Assembly (NCBI GenBank): GCA_018287875.1
Contig: JAGVVL010000001.1
Location: 868,001-932,000, forward strand
Length of the DNA: 64,000 bases
Direction of reading: 5' to 3'
Origin: Nigrospora sphaerica
Taxonomy: Eukaryota > Ascomycota > Sordariomycetes > Amphisphaeriales > Apiosporaceae
Shown: positions 60,401-64,000 of the stretch, piece after piece
Numbering within the stretch: position 1 is the first letter of the stretch
How the letters are laid out: the number at the start of each line of letters is the position of its first letter
Translations under genes and position numbers: made by a program
The notes under the pieces: model-generated
Told to the model about the DNA's origin: nothing
Seen by the model: the letters and a program-made list of their open reading frames with translations, nothing else
Databases searched by the model: none

Positions 60401-63038
60401 ACCGACGAGGGCCCCAGGTAGCCGCCCCGCCGGTTGCCTTGTTCGTTTTCCCGCAGCTGAAACGTCCGCCCGCTCGCCCAAAGGCCACGGAGCTGCCCGT
60501 TCACGCCACAGGCCGGCCGAGTCCTCTTCTGCCACCGTCGACGACCAAGGGATGCGCAAAAGGACAGGAGCGGCGAGAGAGGAGAGAGGCAGAAGGTGTG
60601 TGTATGTGTATGTGAAAGCGAGAGAGAACCACTCGGAGAGAGGCAGAGAGGCATTCACCCGCGGCGCAAGCTCGATCAGCACGGCGTGCGGGTGGGCCCG
60701 GGTGGGCAGTCCACCAAGGAAGCCTTGGGGTTGGTTGGTCGCGGCGCTCATCATGGAACCCAGCCCTGTCCTGGATGGATCCGAAGAGCGAACCGACCCG
60801 GACGACAATTACACACAGGGCACCGAAGCCTCCTCCACCGTGCTGGGGGAAGGGGGGAATAGATCTGCCCTCCGCGGGTCGAAAAGAGGGTGCCACAGGC
60901 CGCTCTGGCAGAATGGAACCGTCGCGCCTTTTCGGGTTTCAAAACAAACCCCCAAGAAGCTCCAGGTGCGTAGCGAACCAAGGCAGACCCCAGGCGACTG
61001 ACGTACGCCCTGTGCCGACCCAAAAGGGCTATCGACCCTGCTTTGGGGGTGGAGGAACCCATGGGAAAATACCAGGTGCCGTTTCAGACCTGCTCGGCCG
61101 ACGGCCGACACACGGCACAATCCACCCCGTGTCCTTCTCGTACCGTGAGTACCCCGACGTAGGCACTCATTGGATGAACTTGATCGCCGAGGGGGTTTGC
61201 AAAAAAGGGACTCACCCCACCTTAATAGCCTCTCGCGTTCCCGTTTATATGTCCGCAGCTATCCTACGTAGGGCATCGGTACGTTAATAGGAACGCGCTT
61301 AAGAGGCTGGGCATCTTTATCCCTAGACTCTGGTTAATGAGATAGTTTGGTAATTCTAGGTCGATATAGAAAGACCTTAAAGACTGGGCGTATGGATGTT
61401 AGTTGACTGCACACCGAGCACTTGGTGTTTTAAGCGGAGTGAGTCGCTTTTTTGCAACTCGCCTGGCCGTCTCTCAGGTGTGTGATATTGGCCGTCGTGG
61501 GGGTCCAGCAGCCCACCGGGGAAAAGACACCCACGCTTACACATGGACTCACACACACGCTCACTGACGCGCACACGCGCACACACACGCATACGGGGCG
61601 GGTGGGATGTCACACCGCCCTGCCCCTCGTGAAGCATGCACCTGCTGCTGCTGCTGCAGAGCAACAGGAACTGGGTGTGTCGAGTCCGGAAGGACACGCC
61701 ACCGCCCCCCTCCTGCGAGAGCCCAAGGCGCCGGGTGGCAGGAAACGCTTCCCGTGCCAAGGCCCCAGCCGCGGCCGACAACCAGGGCATCCGCAACCCG
61801 GACTCCTCGGCGCAGGACTCATGTAACCTCAGAACGCAGCCCCCCTGGCGTAAGGAGACCTCGTTCACCGTATGTTGTACAGCTACTTACGGGGACCCTG
61901 GTCCCGCCGTCGAGCTGAAAAGAGGGCCACAGGGCTATAGGGCCGCCGGGCCCGGGGATTGGGGGACAGGGACACGTGTGCTCTTGGTAGGCACAGTGCT
62001 GGGTAAAGTAGTTTGCTACCGAAGCAGGAGGCGAGCAAAGAAAGCACGCTGCGGCGGACGGGCCGGCTCTGGTGCCGTACGCGCGACGACAAGCGCACGC
62101 GCGCCGGGCGCTCACCTACAACCCGAGGTTGGGGGGGGGGGGAGAGGGCGACGGACAGCAGCAGGCTGGGTATGCCGGTACTGGAGCTCGGCAGTAAAGA
62201 TGCAGAGGGTTCGACCGTCGCCACCGCCATTGGTCCGTTTACTCGCCGTGGCAAGCGAGTGCGACGGCGCCGGCGTGGACGACGCAGAGGGGGCCACGGG
62301 GGCGGCGCGGGAGGAAGTGATGGGCAGGTCTCGGCGCCGTGCCTGGGGCGCCCCGACGCCCCCTCCCTACCTGCGTGTACATTCTTCAGTACACGAGGGC
62401 TAGAGGCCCGTCGGCCGTTCGGCGGAATTGAGCATCGTAACGCAGGAAGGGGGTCCCGGCCGGTCTCGAGTGCCTTACCCCCTCCCCGAGAATGGTGGCG
62501 TCGGATTAAAGCGTCTTGGGTGCCAGTTGCAACCCTTCCCCCGTCGGCCTGTCCCTCTCGGATCCGTACGTGACAGACGGGCTGGGCAGGCTTGGGGGGT
62601 TGCAACCGTGGCCGACACTCTGCTAGCGAGGGGACAGGGCGGGCGGCTTTTCTTGAAGATGCAGGGTGATCCTTTGGCGTAGGGTCATCCTTCGGCGAGA
62701 TGGCCTGACGCAGGTGAGCTCGGTGGATGCGTGGGTGCCGGGAAACGCAGATTGATTGTGCGTAACTTGCGAGTACGTACAAGTATTCAGTGTAGTATAC
62801 CGTCCGCGTATACGGTTTCGGCTGACCGTTTCCGCCTGGATACGTAACCTCTTTGGGGCCGATGCGCGTCGCGTGCCTGGTGCCTGGTGCCTGGCATGGG
62901 AGGGGATGCCGGACGACGGGAAGCACCGCGTCTTCTTCTTCTGTCCCAATGCTGCCGGATCCATCCGCTCAAACCATCACCTTTTTGCCTCAAGACGCCG
63001 ACCTCTTCCGCCTTTCCCTGCCGGCCGTGCCCTTCCTG

Positions 63039-63039
<1 letters not shown>

Positions 63040-63074
<35 letters not shown>

Positions 63075-63089
63075 TACACATACACACAC
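63040..63089. repeat. Compound CT/CA microsatellite
   Basis: A run of CT dinucleotides passes directly into CA dinucleotides interrupted by CATA units. It is intergenic. Confidence 0.92.
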
Positions 63090-64000
63090 GACCTTCCGTC
63101 CGTCCGTCTGTGCCCCTCCCCGGGCCCTGGCGCCGATCAACCCCGACAGGGTGAGCCAGAGAGAAGGGGGGGAAGGTTCCCACGCCGGTCAAGGGCTAAA
63201 TTGGGCGAGCTAGAACAATTATCCCAGATTGCGTCCCCGCGGACCATGGCTTGGTGCGTCGCGTATGCAGGTCCAGGTCAATTAGCCCCCGTCAGCCCGC
63301 GTACCTCTTTTCTCCCGGACGGGAGCTGCATATAGGCTAGTTGCAGGTGCATGTCTGCCGTCCCTGGGGCATGCGTGATGTATTTAGGGTGCTCCTCGGG
63401 ATGGACGTTACCATGAACGTACTGTGTATACTACGGAGACGACCTGCCCTCACCGACCCAATTACACGCACCCCTTGCTCACCCCCCCTCCCGGAAATCG
63501 AGGTCCTCGGCGAGGCTGGCGAGAGGGTGGAGAGACCGGTGTAAGCCGCAAAGGGCAGGGTGCGTTCCTCCTCGAAGAGGCATAGCGATTAACCAAACCG
63601 ATAGCACGACGATGTCCCCCTCCCCCGGCTGTACATAACATACGGGTACCAGCCCATTATTACGTGGCCCAGCTGCGTCTTGCTTGGCGGGGGAAGGGGG
63701 TTTTGGCAGGTTACAGTTTGGATGGTGCCTTACCTCGGGAGGCGAGCCCCAGCACCGGAAGACCCTCGCCGACACGCGCCTAGCTGTGGAAAGCCTTCCC
63801 GCCCAGGGAAGAAGGAGGAAGACAAGGGGGGCCGGCCAATGGTTGAGAAGAAATGAAAGAAATGTCCCTTGGGGGGAGAAGGCATGGAACCGAACGAACG
63901 GTACCCACGCCCCTCCGTCCATGGGTTGCCCGTTTCACACGATTCTGACGTGCATTTGGGGGTGGACGAGGAGGAGATCGCTCGCCTGTGGTGTCGTTAC

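Larger units (their letters stand above)
53034..64000. other. 11 kb gene desert at the end of the window
   Basis: No supportable gene. Repeats include ACCT clusters (54261-54305), GCCA repeats (54460-54481), GGCT repeats (58859-58885), a perfect palindrome AGGTTCGAGAACCT near 57605, a 12-G run (62131-62142) and a CT/CA microsatellite (63040-63089). AT-richer patches at about 55090-55240 and 61205-61395 stand out and could be decayed mobile DNA, without identifiable ends. The largest frames (61883-62926 minus, 347 codons; 62013-62573 plus) are arginine/proline-rich, overlap each other on opposite strands and show no domain. Confidence 0.55.

Noticed and set aside
61883..62926. 347-codon minus-strand frame
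   Set aside because: Arg/Pro/Ser filler with no motif; the opposite strand is open over much of the same span. No codon-bias signal like that of the real genes.

Overview
This is a eukaryotic window, most likely from a filamentous ascomycete of the Sordariomycetes. Hypocreales is the best guess; I cannot name the species. The reasons are the families present (inositol-phosphosphingolipid phospholipase C, a NDR-type kinase, FPR3/4-type FKBP, the CybS subunit, a 7TM receptor of the fungal family-2/Frizzled-like type), short introns of mostly 50-150 bases with GT..AG ends and CTRAC-like branch sites, strongly C-ending codons, CT-rich leaders upstream of start codons, and recurrent ACCT/AGGT repeats between genes. 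Eleven protein-coding genes can be supported. All exon joins given were worked out by hand, and every spliced model except the CybS-like gene is a multiple of three with a single terminal stop.

Layout: 1382-2708 (-) NAD-dependent epimerase/dehydratase-like protein; a long gene-free stretch to 11.1 kb; 11106-12603 (-) F-actin capping protein beta; 14025-15801 (+) inositol-phosphosphingolipid phospholipase C, divergent from the capping protein and convergent with 16010-18992 (-), a NDR-family AGC kinase; 19833-21488 (-) nuclear FKBP-type prolyl isomerase; 21967-22413 (-) succinate dehydrogenase CybS-like protein with an unresolved 5' end; 25327-27512 (-) membrane GT2 glycosyltransferase; about 10 kb gene-free; 37546-41238 (-) F-box/beta-propeller protein ending in a CaaX box; 43794-46753 (+) ten-exon GH15 hydrolase; 48377-49657 (-) membrane-anchored GH5 hydrolase; 51249-53033 (-) seven-transmembrane receptor; then about 11 kb without a supportable gene to the end.

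The genes do not form an obvious pathway cluster. They are conserved housekeeping or signalling functions (actin capping, sphingolipid turnover, kinase signalling, protein folding, respiration, cell-surface glycan synthesis, carbohydrate hydrolysis) set as islands between three gene deserts of 8-11 kb. The deserts are GC-rich, hold microsatellites and long G homopolymers, and produce many long but meaningless open frames. No rRNA, tRNA, intact transposon or CRISPR array was seen. The most notable items are a CybS-like gene with atypical codon use and no visible start, a F-box protein with a C-terminal CAVM prenylation box, a 13-base microexon in the GH15 gene, an epimerase-like protein without the expected YxxxK motif, an in-frame stop hidden in a kinase intron, and a pair of about 88-base fold-back repeats in the first desert.
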